The notes: generated by a model from the letters alone, not told the origin. Positions 35,428 to 45,454 are shown, numbered from the stretch's first letter. The stretch: DNA of 64,000 nt from JAJPKK01 sp963787675 (GCA_963787675.1 CAWBDV010000010.1:310001-374000), one strand, 5' to 3'. Translations and numbers: made by a program.

Positions 35428-38400
35428 ATGAACCTCGTTGCCTTTGCGCTGCGTCGACCGATAACGATCCTGGTGCTGGTGATTGCCGCGGTGCTGACGG
35501 GCGGTCTCGCCGTCGATCGCATGCCGCGCGATATTTTCCCCGATCTCGGTGTGCCGGTGCTTTATGTCGCCCAGCCTTACGGCGGCATGGATCCGGCCCA
35601 GATGGAAGGGTTTCTCGTCAACTATTACGAATATCATTTCCTTTACATCACCGGGATCGAACACGTCGAGTCGAAGTCGATCCAAGGCGCCGCTCTCATC
35701 AAGCTGCAATTTCATCCCGGCACCAATATGGCCGGCGCCATGGCCGAAACGGTTTCGTACGTCAATCGCGCGCGCGCCTTCATGCCCGTCGGCACCGTGC
35801 CGCCGTTCGTCATGCGGTTCGACGCCGGCAGCGTGCCGGTCGGCGATCTCGTCTTCACCGACACGACCGGGAAGCTCAGTCTGAAGGACATGCAGGACGC
35901 CGCGCTTTTCCGGGTGCGGCCGCTGTTCGCGACATTACCAGGGGTGTCGGCGCCGCCGCCGTTCGGCGGTGCCCCGCGCACGATCGTCATCAGTGCCGAT
36001 CCGGATCGGCTGCGCGCCTACAACATGAGTCCCGACGAAGTGGTCTCTGCCCTTACCAAGGGCAACGCCATCAGCCCATCGGGCAACGTGCGCTTCGGCA
36101 ATACGATTCCGATGGTGCCGGTGAACTCCGTCGTTTCCGACGTTCGCGGCCTTGGCGACGTCCCGATCCGCTCGGACGGCACCCGTACGGTGTTCATCCG
36201 CGATATCGGCAAGATCGAAGACGCCTCGGACATCGAAACCGGCTACGCCATCGTGAACGGCCACCGCACGGTTTATATCTCCGTGACCAAGCGCTCTGAT
36301 GCTTCCACCTTGAGCGTCGTCAATCTGGTCAAGGCCAACCTGCCGAAGTTTCAGTCTGTGCTCCCGGAAGGCGTAAAGGTCAGCTACGAGTTCGACCAGT
36401 CGCCGTATGTCGTACGCGCGATTCTGGGCCTCACCGAAGAAGGCGCGCTCGGCGCCGTTCTCACCGGGCTGATGGTGCTGCTGTTCCTGCGCGATTGGCG
36501 CAGCGCGCTGGTCGTCGTCGTGAACATTCCGCTCGCGATCCTGGCCGCCGTCATGGCGCTGTGGGCGACCGGGCAGACCATCAATCTCATGACGCTCGGA
36601 GGGCTCGCGCTCGCCGTCGGCATCCTCGTCGACGAAGGAACGGTGGTGATCGAGAACGTCCACTCTCACATCGCCCGCGGCGACGGGCTGCGCCAGGCGG
36701 CCTACAACGGGACCACCGAGACGCTGGGGCCCAACTTCCTGGCGATGTTGTGCATTCTCGCCGTGTTTATTTCTGCGTTCTTTATGCAGGGCGCAGCGCA
36801 CAACCTGTTCATACCGATGGCACTGGCGGTTGGCTTCGCCATGATCGCCTCCTATGTGCTGTCCACGACGCTTGTCCCGATCCTCCTGATCTGGCTCCTG
36901 CCCCGGGGACACGCGACCGAGGTGGCGAGAACTGGGGGGTTCGATCGGTTTCGGGAGCGTTACCGCGGGATCGCGCGCCGCGCCGTCGCCCTGCGGTGGA
37001 CGATCGTCGGGGCTTATCTGCTGATCGCCGCGGCCGTGATCGTGATCGTTGGCGGCGACCTGGGCCGCGAGATATTTCCGCAGGTTGATGCCGGACAGTT
37101 TGCGCTTCGGCTGCGCGGTCCACCGGGTACGCGAATCGAAGAGACCGAAAAGCTCGCCAACCGAACCCTCGACGTCATCGCGCGCGAGGTCGGCAAGGAG
37201 AACGTCGAGATCACGCTTGGCTTCGTCGGCGTGCAAAACGCCGCCTATCCGATCAACACCATCTACCTGTGGACGAGCGGACCTGAGGAGGCGATGCTCC
37301 AGGTCCAGCTCAATCGGAAGTCTGGTATTAGCGTCGCCGCGCTGCGGGAGCGTTTGCGCAAGAAGCTGCCGGAGGAGCTGCCGGATGTACGGTTCAGCTT
37401 CGAGCCGAACGATATCGTGAGCCAGGTGATGAGCTTCGGTGCACCGACGCCGATCGAAGTCGCCGTCAGCGGCCCGGATTTTGCGAAATCGCGGCAATTC
37501 GCCCAGCAAATCCAGGAAGCGCTCGGCGAGGTGACGCCGCTGCGGGACCTCGCGTTCCAACAGGAGCTCGATTATCCGGCCGTGAAGGTCGTCATCGATC
37601 GCGAGGTCGCCGGAATGCTCGGCGTGACGGCCGATCAGATCGGTCGTTCGCTGACGGAGGCAACCTCATCGAGCCGCTTCACCGTGCCCAATTTCTGGCC
37701 CGACCCGCGTAGCGGCGTCGGCTACCAGGTGCAGGTGCAAGTGCCAACACCGCGCATGAATTCGCTCGAAGAGGTCAAGAACATCGTCATCGGGCGTAGC
37801 CACGACACCCAAATCAATCTGCGCAACGTCGCTGATGTGAGCAACGGCACGGTGCTGGGCGAATACGACCGCTACAACATGCAGCGGATGTTGACCTTGG
37901 GGGCAAATATCAGCGGCGAAGATCTCGGCCGCGTGGCAAAGCGCGTCTCGCTGGCGATCGCAAAAGTCGGCAACCCGCCGGCAGGCGTCAACGTCAACAT
38001 GCGCGGCCAGGTGGTGCCGATGCAGGAGATGTTCGGCGGCCTCCAGCTTGGGCTGTTTGTCGCAATTATCGTGATCTTCCTTCTGCTTGCGGCGAACTTC
38101 CAATCCTTCCGCCTGTCGCTGGCGATCGTGCTCACAATCCCGGCCGTGTTGGCCGGCGTCACGCTCGCCCTATGGATTACCCGCACCACGCTGAACATCC
38201 AATCGCTCATGGGAGCAATCATGGCGATCGGCGTTGCGGTGGCGAACGCGATCTTGCTCGTCTCGTTTGCGGAGAACGATCGGCTCGGCGGCGCAAATGC
38301 GTCGGATGCCGCCGTCTGGGGAGCATCGACCCGGCTGCGGCCCATTCTCATGACGAGTTGCGCGATGATCGCCGGCATGTTGCCCATGGCAATCGGTCTC

Positions 38401-38619
38401 GGCGATGGCGGCGATCAGACGGCCCCGCTCGGCCGCGCCGTGATCGGCGGTCTCGCTGGCGGGACCTTCGCGACGCTGATCATCCTGCCCGCAATCTTCG
38501 CCATCCTCCAGGATCGCCAGAAACGCGGCGGTATCTCGTTGCACCCCGGCGATCGCGACGAAGCGCCGCTCGCGCCCGAAGGCGCGCCGGTGCGGCAGCC
38601 GCAACATCAGCCCACATGA
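35428..38619 (+). CDS. RND efflux permease (AcrB superfamily)
   Basis: A 1063-residue inner-membrane permease with the expected two halves, each six membrane segments with large periplasmic loops. It starts MNLVAFALRRPITILVLVI, the usual first segment. In segment 4 the proton-relay Asp-Asp of AcrB is ILVDEGTVVIENV, with only one Asp and a Glu. In segment 10 the relay Lys is replaced: GVAVANAILLVSFAEND. A HHH-type metal motif is not evident, so it fits neither the classic multidrug nor heavy-metal class cleanly. The adaptor and outer-membrane genes follow. Substrates cannot be told from sequence. Confidence 0.9.
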   Translation: MNLVAFALRRPITILVLVIAAVLTGGLAVDRMPRDIFPDLGVPVLYVAQPYGGMDPAQMEGFLVNYYEYHFLYITGIEHVESKSIQGAALIKLQFHPGTNMAGAMAETVSYVNRARAFMPVGTVPPFVMRFDAGSVPVGDLVFTDTTGKLSLKDMQDAALFRVRPLFATLPGVSAPPPFGGAPRTIVISADPDRLRAYNMSPDEVVSALTKGNAISPSGNVRFGNTIPMVPVNSVVSDVRGLGDVPIRSDGTRTVFIRDIGKIEDASDIETGYAIVNGHRTVYISVTKRSDASTLSVVNLVKANLPKFQSVLPEGVKVSYEFDQSPYVVRAILGLTEEGALGAVLTGLMVLLFLRDWRSALVVVVNIPLAILAAVMALWATGQTINLMTLGGLALAVGILVDEGTVVIENVHSHIARGDGLRQAAYNGTTETLGPNFLAMLCILAVFISAFFMQGAAHNLFIPMALAVGFAMIASYVLSTTLVPILLIWLLPRGHATEVARTGGFDRFRERYRGIARRAVALRWTIVGAYLLIAAAVIVIVGGDLGREIFPQVDAGQFALRLRGPPGTRIEETEKLANRTLDVIAREVGKENVEITLGFVGVQNAAYPINTIYLWTSGPEEAMLQVQLNRKSGISVAALRERLRKKLPEELPDVRFSFEPNDIVSQVMSFGAPTPIEVAVSGPDFAKSRQFAQQIQEALGEVTPLRDLAFQQELDYPAVKVVIDREVAGMLGVTADQIGRSLTEATSSSRFTVPNFWPDPRSGVGYQVQVQVPTPRMNSLEEVKNIVIGRSHDTQINLRNVADVSNGTVLGEYDRYNMQRMLTLGANISGEDLGRVAKRVSLAIAKVGNPPAGVNVNMRGQVVPMQEMFGGLQLGLFVAIIVIFLLLAANFQSFRLSLAIVLTIPAVLAGVTLALWITRTTLNIQSLMGAIMAIGVAVANAILLVSFAENDRLGGANASDAAVWGASTRLRPILMTSCAMIAGMLPMAIGLGDGGDQTAPLGRAVIGGLAGGTFATLIILPAIFAILQDRQKRGGISLHPGDRDEAPLAPEGAPVRQPQHQPT

Positions 38620-38635
38620 TTTCCGGAATTTCACG

Positions 38636-39652
38636 ATGACGATGCGACGGCGAACAAGGCACGACAGTTTGGCAACGGCCACCGCCGCCTTGCTGGCGCT
38701 TGCGTCGGTCGGTGGCGGGGTAACGGCGTCGCGGGCTGCGGAAGGCACCGCTGCACAGCCGCCGCGACCCGCGGCCGATTCAAATTCAGCCGGATCGGTA
38801 AAACTCGTCGCGCCGGCAACCGTGCAGGCATTTTTCGCGACCGAACTTTACGCGAAAGACTCCGGCTATATTTCGCAGGTCAACGCCGACATCGGAGATC
38901 ACGTCAAGAAGGGGACGGTGCTCGCCGTCATCGACGATCCGGAACTACAACAGCAGTTCGCCCGCGCCGAGGCTGCGGTCCAGCAGGCGGAGGCGTCGCT
39001 GCTCGTCTCCAAACGTCGGTTCGAAGGATTACAGGCGGACCTCGCATTGCAGCAGGTCACGCTGCAACGCTGGGAGCAGCTCTTTGCCGGCAGAGCCGTA
39101 ACCCGCCAGCAACTTGACGAGCAGCGCGCAAAACAAGGCGTTTCGAACGCCAACCTTGAGGTTGGACGCGCCGACATTGCGCTCGCCGAAGCCAATCTTG
39201 CGGCGGCCAAAGCCGAGCGGCAGCGGCTTTACGCTCTACTCGAATACACCAAGATCACGGCTCCGTTCGACGGCGTCATCACCCGGCGACTGGTCAATCC
39301 GGGCGATCTCGTGCAAGCGGCGACTTCGTCCCGCCCGCTGGCACCGCTGTTCACCTGCCAGGAGATCGACACGGTGCGCGTGTTCGCTGACGTGCCGGAA
39401 GCCAATGCAGCCGCAATTCGCGCCGGCTGGCCGGCGGAAGTCCGGCTGTTCGGACCCGTCACCCAGACATTCCGCGGCAGCGTCACCCGCATCGCCGGTG
39501 CGCTGGACCCCTCGAGCCGCACGATGCGGGTTGAAATCGATCTGCCGAATCCCGACGAGGCGCTGATGCCGGGCATGTATGCGCAGGTCACCCTCACGTC
39601 TCCCTCCAAGGCCGAGGCCAATGCGCTCGGTACAGGCGAGGTGTCGCGATGA
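38636..39652 (+). CDS. RND periplasmic adaptor (membrane fusion protein)
   Basis: A 338-residue adaptor that follows the permease by 16 bases. It has an N-terminal signal (ALLALASVGGGVTASRA), a biotinyl-lipoyl half (SGYISQVNADIGDHVKKGTVLA), an alpha-helical hairpin of about 90 residues (FARAEAAVQQAEASL, LFAGRAVTRQQLDE), the second lipoyl half (YTKITAPFDGVITRR) and beta barrel. It links permease and outer-membrane channel in the tripartite pump. There is no lipobox cysteine. Confidence 0.9.
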   Translation: MTMRRRTRHDSLATATAALLALASVGGGVTASRAAEGTAAQPPRPAADSNSAGSVKLVAPATVQAFFATELYAKDSGYISQVNADIGDHVKKGTVLAVIDDPELQQQFARAEAAVQQAEASLLVSKRRFEGLQADLALQQVTLQRWEQLFAGRAVTRQQLDEQRAKQGVSNANLEVGRADIALAEANLAAAKAERQRLYALLEYTKITAPFDGVITRRLVNPGDLVQAATSSRPLAPLFTCQEIDTVRVFADVPEANAAAIRAGWPAEVRLFGPVTQTFRGSVTRIAGALDPSSRTMRVEIDLPNPDEALMPGMYAQVTLTSPSKAEANALGTGEVSR

Positions 39653-39819
39653 CTGCTCGCGCCGTTGCATTGTTCTGCGAGCTTCGACCTGACCGGGTCG
39701 AACGTACGCGCGTTGTCGCGCCGGCACGCTCTCGGATCGACCGGCAGTGCAGTTTGGATGAGAAAAATTTCTAAGCCCGCAAACGGCCGTTGAAGGCTCC
39801 GTCGAACGGAGAGGGGGAC

Positions 39820-41274
39820 ATGGCGTCGAACACCGCGCTCAGGGGGAGCGCCGCGCTTCTACTTGCCTTGCTTTCGGCCTCTTGCGCCAATGAAGCGGCG
39901 ATCGTGGACGCGGGTCATCCATCCGTTGGCACGTCAAAGCAGCCGTCGGCCTCGCTCAAAGTCGACGCATCGCAAATTCAGCCGATGTACGAGCGGCGCA
40001 TGCTGGCGGTGGATCTGCCGTCGGTCGTGCGTCTGGCCATGGCGCGCAACATCGACATCCAGGAAGCGCAGCAGCGTGTCGCCGCGTCGCGCGGAGAGTT
40101 GGAGGCGAATGTCGGAAGGATCTTTCCGTCGATTTCGCCGAATATCACCGCGATAGGTCTTTCGGGTGCCGTCTCGACTCCCGCGGGTTTCGTGGCCGAG
40201 ACCTTCAAGCATGTCATTCCCTATGCCGTTGCGATCCAGTGGATCATCAATCCCGGACAGGTGGCTTACGACGTCATCGCCTCGAAACGACGGCTTGATG
40301 CTTCAGAGCAGCAGGACGACGCCGTCGTCATGGAGACGGCGCGGACGGCGGCAGTGCAATATTACGATCTTGTGCTGACCCAAGCCCAGGTCGCGGCCGC
40401 GCGGCAGGCGATCAAGGATGCCGAAGAACTGCTTCGCATCGACCGCTTGCATTTCATGACTGGCACCGGCCTGACGGTGGACGTTCAGCGCGCCCAGGCG
40501 GCGCTTGCGGCGCGGCAGCAGACTTTTCTGCTGGCGCTGAACGCTTTTTATAATGCGTCGGTCGCGTTGACGATGACGCTCCACCTCGATCCGACGGTGA
40601 TGCTGGTGCCCCGAGCGGGCAACATGTACGCGACGACGCTCGTTCGCGAAGACCTGACGATCGACAGCCTGCTCGACATTGCCCTGCATTGTCGGCCGGA
40701 CCTTCAGGCCATTCGCAGCTTGTTTGCAGCCTCGGACGCCGACACCGGCTCGACCATCTGGGGCGGATTGGGACCGCAGGTCGCCGCCACAGAAAACATC
40801 GCGCCAAAGGCCCCCGCCCATCTCTTGTTTGACACCGAGTTCCGCAAGCAGCTCTATCAGGTCAATGCGGGCTTCAACTGGAGCCTCGCCACCTTTGGTC
40901 GGATCAAGACCGCGAGGGCCAATAGCAACGTTGCCGGCCTCGAGGTCGAACGCCATCTTGACCAAGTGCAATCCTCGGTCGTCGCCTCGCAGCAGACGGC
41001 CCTGACCAACAAAAGGACAATTCCGTTTGCGCAGCAGGGCGTGACCGCAGCAGAAGAAGCATTGCGGCTGACGCAGAAGAATTTGGAGGCTGGCACCGGC
41101 CTGACACTCGACGTGTTAACGGCCCAGGATGCCGCCGACCAAGCCCGCTTGAACTATGCGTCAGCGGTCGTCCGCTACAATCAGGCAGAGATCAATCTGC
41201 TGGCCGCGTTGGGGCTTCTCGAAGAGACGAATCTGGAGCCAATCGGCGGCCGCGCCATGGCCCGGCGGCGTTAA
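39820..41274 (+). CDS. Outer-membrane efflux lipoprotein (TolC/NodT family)
   Basis: A 484-residue outer-membrane factor from an ATG at 39820 with GGAGAGGGGGAC just ahead. A signal peptide ends in a lipobox (LLSASC, residue about 22), so it is a lipoprotein of the NodT type. Long alpha-helical repeats typical of the TolC barrel extension are present in two copies: an AAVQYYDLVLTQAQVAAARQ helix with a LRLTQKNLEAGTGLTLDVLT helix. It completes the permease-adaptor-channel operon, with 167 bases between it and the adaptor gene. Confidence 0.88.
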   Translation: MASNTALRGSAALLLALLSASCANEAAIVDAGHPSVGTSKQPSASLKVDASQIQPMYERRMLAVDLPSVVRLAMARNIDIQEAQQRVAASRGELEANVGRIFPSISPNITAIGLSGAVSTPAGFVAETFKHVIPYAVAIQWIINPGQVAYDVIASKRRLDASEQQDDAVVMETARTAAVQYYDLVLTQAQVAAARQAIKDAEELLRIDRLHFMTGTGLTVDVQRAQAALAARQQTFLLALNAFYNASVALTMTLHLDPTVMLVPRAGNMYATTLVREDLTIDSLLDIALHCRPDLQAIRSLFAASDADTGSTIWGGLGPQVAATENIAPKAPAHLLFDTEFRKQLYQVNAGFNWSLATFGRIKTARANSNVAGLEVERHLDQVQSSVVASQQTALTNKRTIPFAQQGVTAAEEALRLTQKNLEAGTGLTLDVLTAQDAADQARLNYASAVVRYNQAEINLLAALGLLEETNLEPIGGRAMARRR

Positions 41275-41391
41275 CGTCGCGCGTCTTCCGCCTGCCAATT
41301 TTCGCCTGCAGGGCCTTTCGAATTGGCCTAGACTTGCCTATGAGCCGCCGCGCGCGAATGGCGTGGCAGGCTTTGGGAGGTCACGAATAAA

Positions 41392-42243
41392 ATGTTTATT
41401 TCACATCGATGCTCGCTTGGTATGGCTGCGCTGGCTGCGACGCTTTGCATTGCGATGGCGAGTGCGCGCGCCGACGAAACCAAGAAATTCCCGAATTGGG
41501 AGGGTCTATGGAAGCGCGGCAGCCCGGTCGGGGTGTGGGATCCGACCAAGCCCGGCGGTCTCGCCCAGCAGCCGCCGCTGACGCCGGAATATCAGAAGGT
41601 ATTCGAGTCCAATCTCGCCAAGGGCAAGGCTGGCGTTGTGTTCGACATCAAGGGCACCTGCGGGCCGGTCGGCATGCCGCGGCTGATGATTCTCTATGAG
41701 CCGATGGAAATCGTCATCAAGCCGAACGTCACCTACATGCTGTTTGAGTCCATGAGCCCGATCCGGCGCATCTTCACCGACGGGCGCCAATGGCCGAAGG
41801 AGACCGATCCGCAGTTCGTCGGCTATTCGATCGGCACCTGGCTCGATACTGATGGCGATGGCGTTTACGACACGCTCGAGGTCGAGACCCGCGACCTGCG
41901 CGGACCGCGACTGTTCGATTCGACCGGCATTCCGCTCCACGCCGACAATGAGACGGTGGTCAAGGAGCGGCTCTATCTCGACAAGAAGGATCCCGACATC
42001 CTGCGCAACGAGATCACGACCTTCGACCATGCGCTGACGCAGCCGTGGACGGTGTCGCGGTTCTATCGCCGCGAGCACAATCCGATCTACGAGGAGTATC
42101 CCTGCACCGAGGACAATCGCTGGGTCGCTATCGGCGGCGAACTCTATCTCGCCGACGGCGAAGGGTACCTGATGCCGATCCAGAAGAACCAGCCGCCGCC
42201 CGATCCGAAGTATCTGCAGAAATACTTCAAGCCGAAGCAGTGA
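41392..42243 (+). CDS. Secreted DGDG-motif protein, unknown family (copy 2)
   Basis: A 283-residue paralogue of 16219-17067. Signal peptide to about residue 27 (ends SARA). Shared marks are PLTPEY, GMPRLM, RRIFTDGRQWPKE, GYSIGTWLDTDGDGVYD, LEVETR and GIPLHADNETVVKERLYLDK. DTDGDGVYDTLE has an EF-hand-like calcium loop. The product should be periplasmic. The aldo/keto reductase gene follows by 19 bases and is probably in the same transcript. The function is not known; the twin copies in a 25-kb span suggest a family used repeatedly in this organism. Confidence 0.78.
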   Translation: MFISHRCSLGMAALAATLCIAMASARADETKKFPNWEGLWKRGSPVGVWDPTKPGGLAQQPPLTPEYQKVFESNLAKGKAGVVFDIKGTCGPVGMPRLMILYEPMEIVIKPNVTYMLFESMSPIRRIFTDGRQWPKETDPQFVGYSIGTWLDTDGDGVYDTLEVETRDLRGPRLFDSTGIPLHADNETVVKERLYLDKKDPDILRNEITTFDHALTQPWTVSRFYRREHNPIYEEYPCTEDNRWVAIGGELYLADGEGYLMPIQKNQPPPDPKYLQKYFKPKQ

Positions 42244-42262
42244 GAGCAATGAGAGGAGCGCG

Positions 42263-43087
42263 GTGACCGCACCCGTTGTCGAGGCGAACGGCGCGCGCAT
42301 CCCGGCGATCGGGCTCGGCACCTGGGACTTGCGCGGGCGCACCTGCGCCCGCGTCGTCGAGCAGGCGCTGCGTCTCGGCTATCGCCACATCGACACCGCC
42401 GAGATGTACAACAACGAGCGCGAGGTCGGTGAGGCTCTGCGCGCATCGGGCGTGCCGCGCAACGAGGTCTTCATCACCACCAAGATCTGGCAGGATCATC
42501 TGACGCCGCGCGAATTCGATCGCGCGACGAAAGAATGCCTTGCGCGCCTGCGCCTGCCGGAGGTGGACCTGTTGCTGATCCACTGGCCCAATCCGCGCGT
42601 GCCGCTCGCCGAGACGATGGGCGCGTTGTGCCACGCCAGGGAAGCGGGCTTCACCCGCCACATCGGTATCTCGAATTTCACCGTTCCGCTGATCGCGCAG
42701 GCGGTCAAGCTCGCGACGGCGCCGCTCGTCGTCAACCAGATCGAATGGCACCCCTATCTCGACCAGTCGAAGGTGGTCGAAGCCTGCCGCCGTCACGGGC
42801 TCGCGGTCACGGCGTATAGCCCGATCGCGCGCGGCCGGGCGACGGAAGACCAGACGCTGGCGCTCGTCGGCATGCATTACCGCAAGACTGCGGGACAAGT
42901 CGCGCTGCGCTTTCTGATCCAGGAAGGCGCGATCGTGATCCCGCGGACGTCGAAACGCGAGCGGCTCGAGGAGAACATGGCGATCTTCGATTTCGAGCTC
43001 AACGACGCCGAGATGGACGAGATCCGCAAGCTCGCCAAGCCAAGCGACCGCATCGTCGACTGGTCCGGCTCGCCCAACTGGGATTGA
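42263..43087 (+). CDS. Aldo/keto reductase (DkgB-like)
   Basis: A 274-residue NADPH-dependent TIM-barrel oxidoreductase. The catalytic tetrad is visible: Asp and Tyr in DTAEMYNNEREVG, Lys in TTKIW, His in LIHWPNP. The family signatures GYRHIDTAEMY and the C-terminal IPRTSKRERLEENM (cofactor phosphate binding) are complete. Enzymes of this size reduce aldehydes and 2,5-diketo-gluconate or methylglyoxal. It follows the secreted DGDG gene, but the substrate cannot be told. Confidence 0.88.
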   Translation: MTAPVVEANGARIPAIGLGTWDLRGRTCARVVEQALRLGYRHIDTAEMYNNEREVGEALRASGVPRNEVFITTKIWQDHLTPREFDRATKECLARLRLPEVDLLLIHWPNPRVPLAETMGALCHAREAGFTRHIGISNFTVPLIAQAVKLATAPLVVNQIEWHPYLDQSKVVEACRRHGLAVTAYSPIARGRATEDQTLALVGMHYRKTAGQVALRFLIQEGAIVIPRTSKRERLEENMAIFDFELNDAEMDEIRKLAKPSDRIVDWSGSPNWD

Positions 43088-43410
43088 GGGCATCGATCGT
43101 CACAGGTCCGCGGCGCACGAGTGTTTTGATTCCGTTCAATCCGCTCATGACGTCATGCCCGCGAAAGCGGGCATCCAGTAACCACCAACGTCTCAATGGA
43201 GCAGATCCGTTGTCCAATCGAAGCCGCTTGCGCCGGGGTTACTGGATCGCCCGGTCAAGCCGGGCGATGACGAGCCTACTTACGTTTAGCGACCTCGGCA
43301 GGGCGCCTCATGGGGAGCCTCGTGAAAGGCTCGTCCATTGATTTAATGCGGGGGCACTGTAAAAACGTCCGCCCAGCCTTCCCCATTCCATCGGCGAAAT
43401 CAGGTTCCTC
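43088..43410. repeat. Intergenic region with dispersed repeat family D
   Basis: The 323 bases between the aldo/keto reductase and the DMT transporter hold one element at about 43151-43272. Its outer arms are CGTCATGCCCGCGAAAGCGG and GGTCAAGCCGGGCGATGACG; inside are ATCCAGTAACC and GGTTACTGGAT, also inverted. A close copy is at 52444-52560. The remaining bases show nothing else I can name. Confidence 0.7.
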
Positions 43411-44286
43411 ATGCCGGAAAGCTCGCTTGAACGGCTGACCGGCCGCGTCGCGCCCGGACTCTTCATCGTGCTGTGGAGCTCAGGCTTCATCGGCGCGAAG
43501 TTCGGGCTGCCCCACACCGAGCCGTTCACGTTTCTCTCGATCCGCATGGCGATTGCGGTCGCACTGCTCGCCATCCTGGTAGTTTTCTCGCGTCCGGTTT
43601 GGCCGACGCGCCCCGTCATCGGACACAACGTGATCGCCGGCCTTCTGGTGCACGGCTGTTATCTCGCCGGCGTCTTCATCGCGATCGCAAACGGGCTTGC
43701 CACAGGACTCGTCGCGCTCATCGTGAGCCTGCAGCCGGTGCTCACCTCGACGGTCGCCAACCGCATTCTCGGCGAACGTGTTGTACCGCTGCAGTGGGCG
43801 GGCCTCGCGCTCGGGCTCGTCGGCGTCTACCTCGTGGTCAGCGGTAAGCTCGCCAGCGGCGGCACCGCCTGGCCGGCGTGGCCCGCCATTACGGTTGCGC
43901 TCCTCGGCATCACCGTTGGGACGATCTATCAGAAGCGCCACGGGGCCGGCCTCGATTGGCGCACGCAGCTGCTCATTCAATACATCGCTGCGGGATGTGC
44001 GTTCGGCCTGTGCGCGTTCGCCTTCGAGACGCGGGCCGTGGATTGGACCGCGGAGTTCATCTTCGCGCTCGCCTGGCTCGTTTTCGTGATGTCGTTTGCC
44101 GCGATCTGGCTGTTCTATTTTCTGATCCGCCGCATCGCGACGACGAAGCTCACGAGTTTGCTCTACTTGATGCCGCCCGTGACGGCGGTCATGGGCTGGG
44201 TCTTCTTCGATGAGCGCCTCGCGCTTGCGTCGCTCGTCGGCATGGCGCTCTGCGTCGGCGGCGTGTTCCTGGTGAACCGCAAGTAG
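43411..44286 (+). CDS. DMT-superfamily transporter (EamA)
   Basis: A 291-residue membrane protein with ten segments in two five-segment EamA repeats (LFIVLWSSGFIGAKFGL near the start of the first, TKLTSLLYLMPPVTAVMGW in the second). The family exports or takes up small metabolites such as amino acids or drugs. No neighbour fixes the substrate. It reads with the binding-protein gene downstream, separated by a repeat. Confidence 0.88.
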   Translation: MPESSLERLTGRVAPGLFIVLWSSGFIGAKFGLPHTEPFTFLSIRMAIAVALLAILVVFSRPVWPTRPVIGHNVIAGLLVHGCYLAGVFIAIANGLATGLVALIVSLQPVLTSTVANRILGERVVPLQWAGLALGLVGVYLVVSGKLASGGTAWPAWPAITVALLGITVGTIYQKRHGAGLDWRTQLLIQYIAAGCAFGLCAFAFETRAVDWTAEFIFALAWLVFVMSFAAIWLFYFLIRRIATTKLTSLLYLMPPVTAVMGWVFFDERLALASLVGMALCVGGVFLVNRK

Positions 44287-44289
44287 CCG

Positions 44290-44417
44290 GTAGCCCGGAT
44301 GGAGCGCAGCTTGGGCCGCGCGTAATCCGGGGCAGGCCTCGCCATCCAGATGGTCTCGCCGAATTGATCTGCCGCCCCGGATTGCGCGTCGGCACGCCGA
44401 CGCTCCATCCGGGCTAC
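44290..44417. repeat. Dispersed repeat family E, first copy
   Basis: Outer arms TAGCCCGGATGGAGCG and CGCTCCATCCGGGCTA are perfect inverted repeats around a GC-rich middle. A second copy is at 45451-45538, flanking the binding-protein gene on its other side. It starts right after the DMT transporter stop. Confidence 0.85.
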
Positions 44418-44488
44418 TGGTCGCAGGCTCGGCCGCTCGACAAGACCGCCGTTCACGACGACACTGCGGCAAACACGGGGAGCAGAGC

Positions 44489-45454
44489 ATGATCCTGGTG
44501 CGACCGTTGGCCATTGCACTCGCGGCGATCTGCGGCGCACTGCCGGCGCACGCGGACGATACGCTGCGGATTGCGGTCGGCCAGCGCGGACTGTGGGATA
44601 CCTCGGTGTCCGAGCTCGGCCAGCGCGGCGGCATCTTTAAGAAGCACGGCATCGTGCTCGACATTCTCTACACCCAGGGCGGCGGCGAGACCCAGCAGGC
44701 CGTGATTTCGGGCAGCGTCGAGCTCGGCGCGTCCGCGGGGATCCTTGGCGTGTTCGGCGCTTTCGCGAAGGGCGCGCCGCTGCGCATCATCGGCGCCGAG
44801 ATCACCGGCGCCGGCGACCTCTATTGGTACGTCCCGGCGTCATCGCCCATCCGCTCGTTGACCGACATCGATGGCCAGACCATCGCCTATTCGACGAACG
44901 GCGCCTCGACCAACTCGATCGTTCTCGCCTTCATCAAGCAGTACGGGCTCAAGGCGCGCGCCGTCGCAACCGGAAGCCCGGCCGCGACGCTGACGCAGGT
45001 GATGTCCGGCCAGATCGACGTGGGCTGGGGCGGGCCGCCGTTCGGCCTCGACCTCATCGACCAGGGCAAGATCCGCCTCATCGCCACCGGCAACGACGCG
45101 ACCGCGTTCCGGAATCAGACCGTGCGGCTCCTGATCGCGAACGCGGCAACGCTCGCGAGCCGCCAGGACGCGATCAACCGCTACATCGCGGCCTATCGCG
45201 AGACCGTCGACTGGATGTATTTCGATCCGGCGGTGTTCAAGCACTACGCCGATTTCATGGGCGTCAGCGAAGAGACCGGCCGCCGCACCCGTGACGGCTT
45301 TTTCCCCAAAGCCGCGCTCGATCCCGACCGCATTGTCGGCCTCGACGCCGCCAATGCCGACGCCGTCGCCTTCAAATACATCGCCGCCCCGCTCACCAAG
45401 GCGCAGCTCGACGAGCTGATCCGCATCCCCCCGCGCCCGACAAAAACCCCGTAG
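44489..45454 (+). CDS. ABC-type substrate-binding protein, NitT/TauT-like
   Basis: A 321-residue periplasmic binding protein. Signal peptide to about residue 22 (ALPAHA). It has the NMT1/SsuA shape: LGQRGGIFKKHGIVLDIL near the start, QAVISGSVELG, and NGASTNSIVLAFIKQYGL. These proteins bind nitrate, sulfonates, or thiamine precursors. No permease or ATPase gene is next to it, so it is either an orphan or a partner of a transporter elsewhere. Its stop codon lies inside a dispersed repeat. Confidence 0.8.
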   Translation: MILVRPLAIALAAICGALPAHADDTLRIAVGQRGLWDTSVSELGQRGGIFKKHGIVLDILYTQGGGETQQAVISGSVELGASAGILGVFGAFAKGAPLRIIGAEITGAGDLYWYVPASSPIRSLTDIDGQTIAYSTNGASTNSIVLAFIKQYGLKARAVATGSPAATLTQVMSGQIDVGWGGPPFGLDLIDQGKIRLIATGNDATAFRNQTVRLLIANAATLASRQDAINRYIAAYRETVDWMYFDPAVFKHYADFMGVSEETGRRTRDGFFPKAALDPDRIVGLDAANADAVAFKYIAAPLTKAQLDELIRIPPRPTKTP

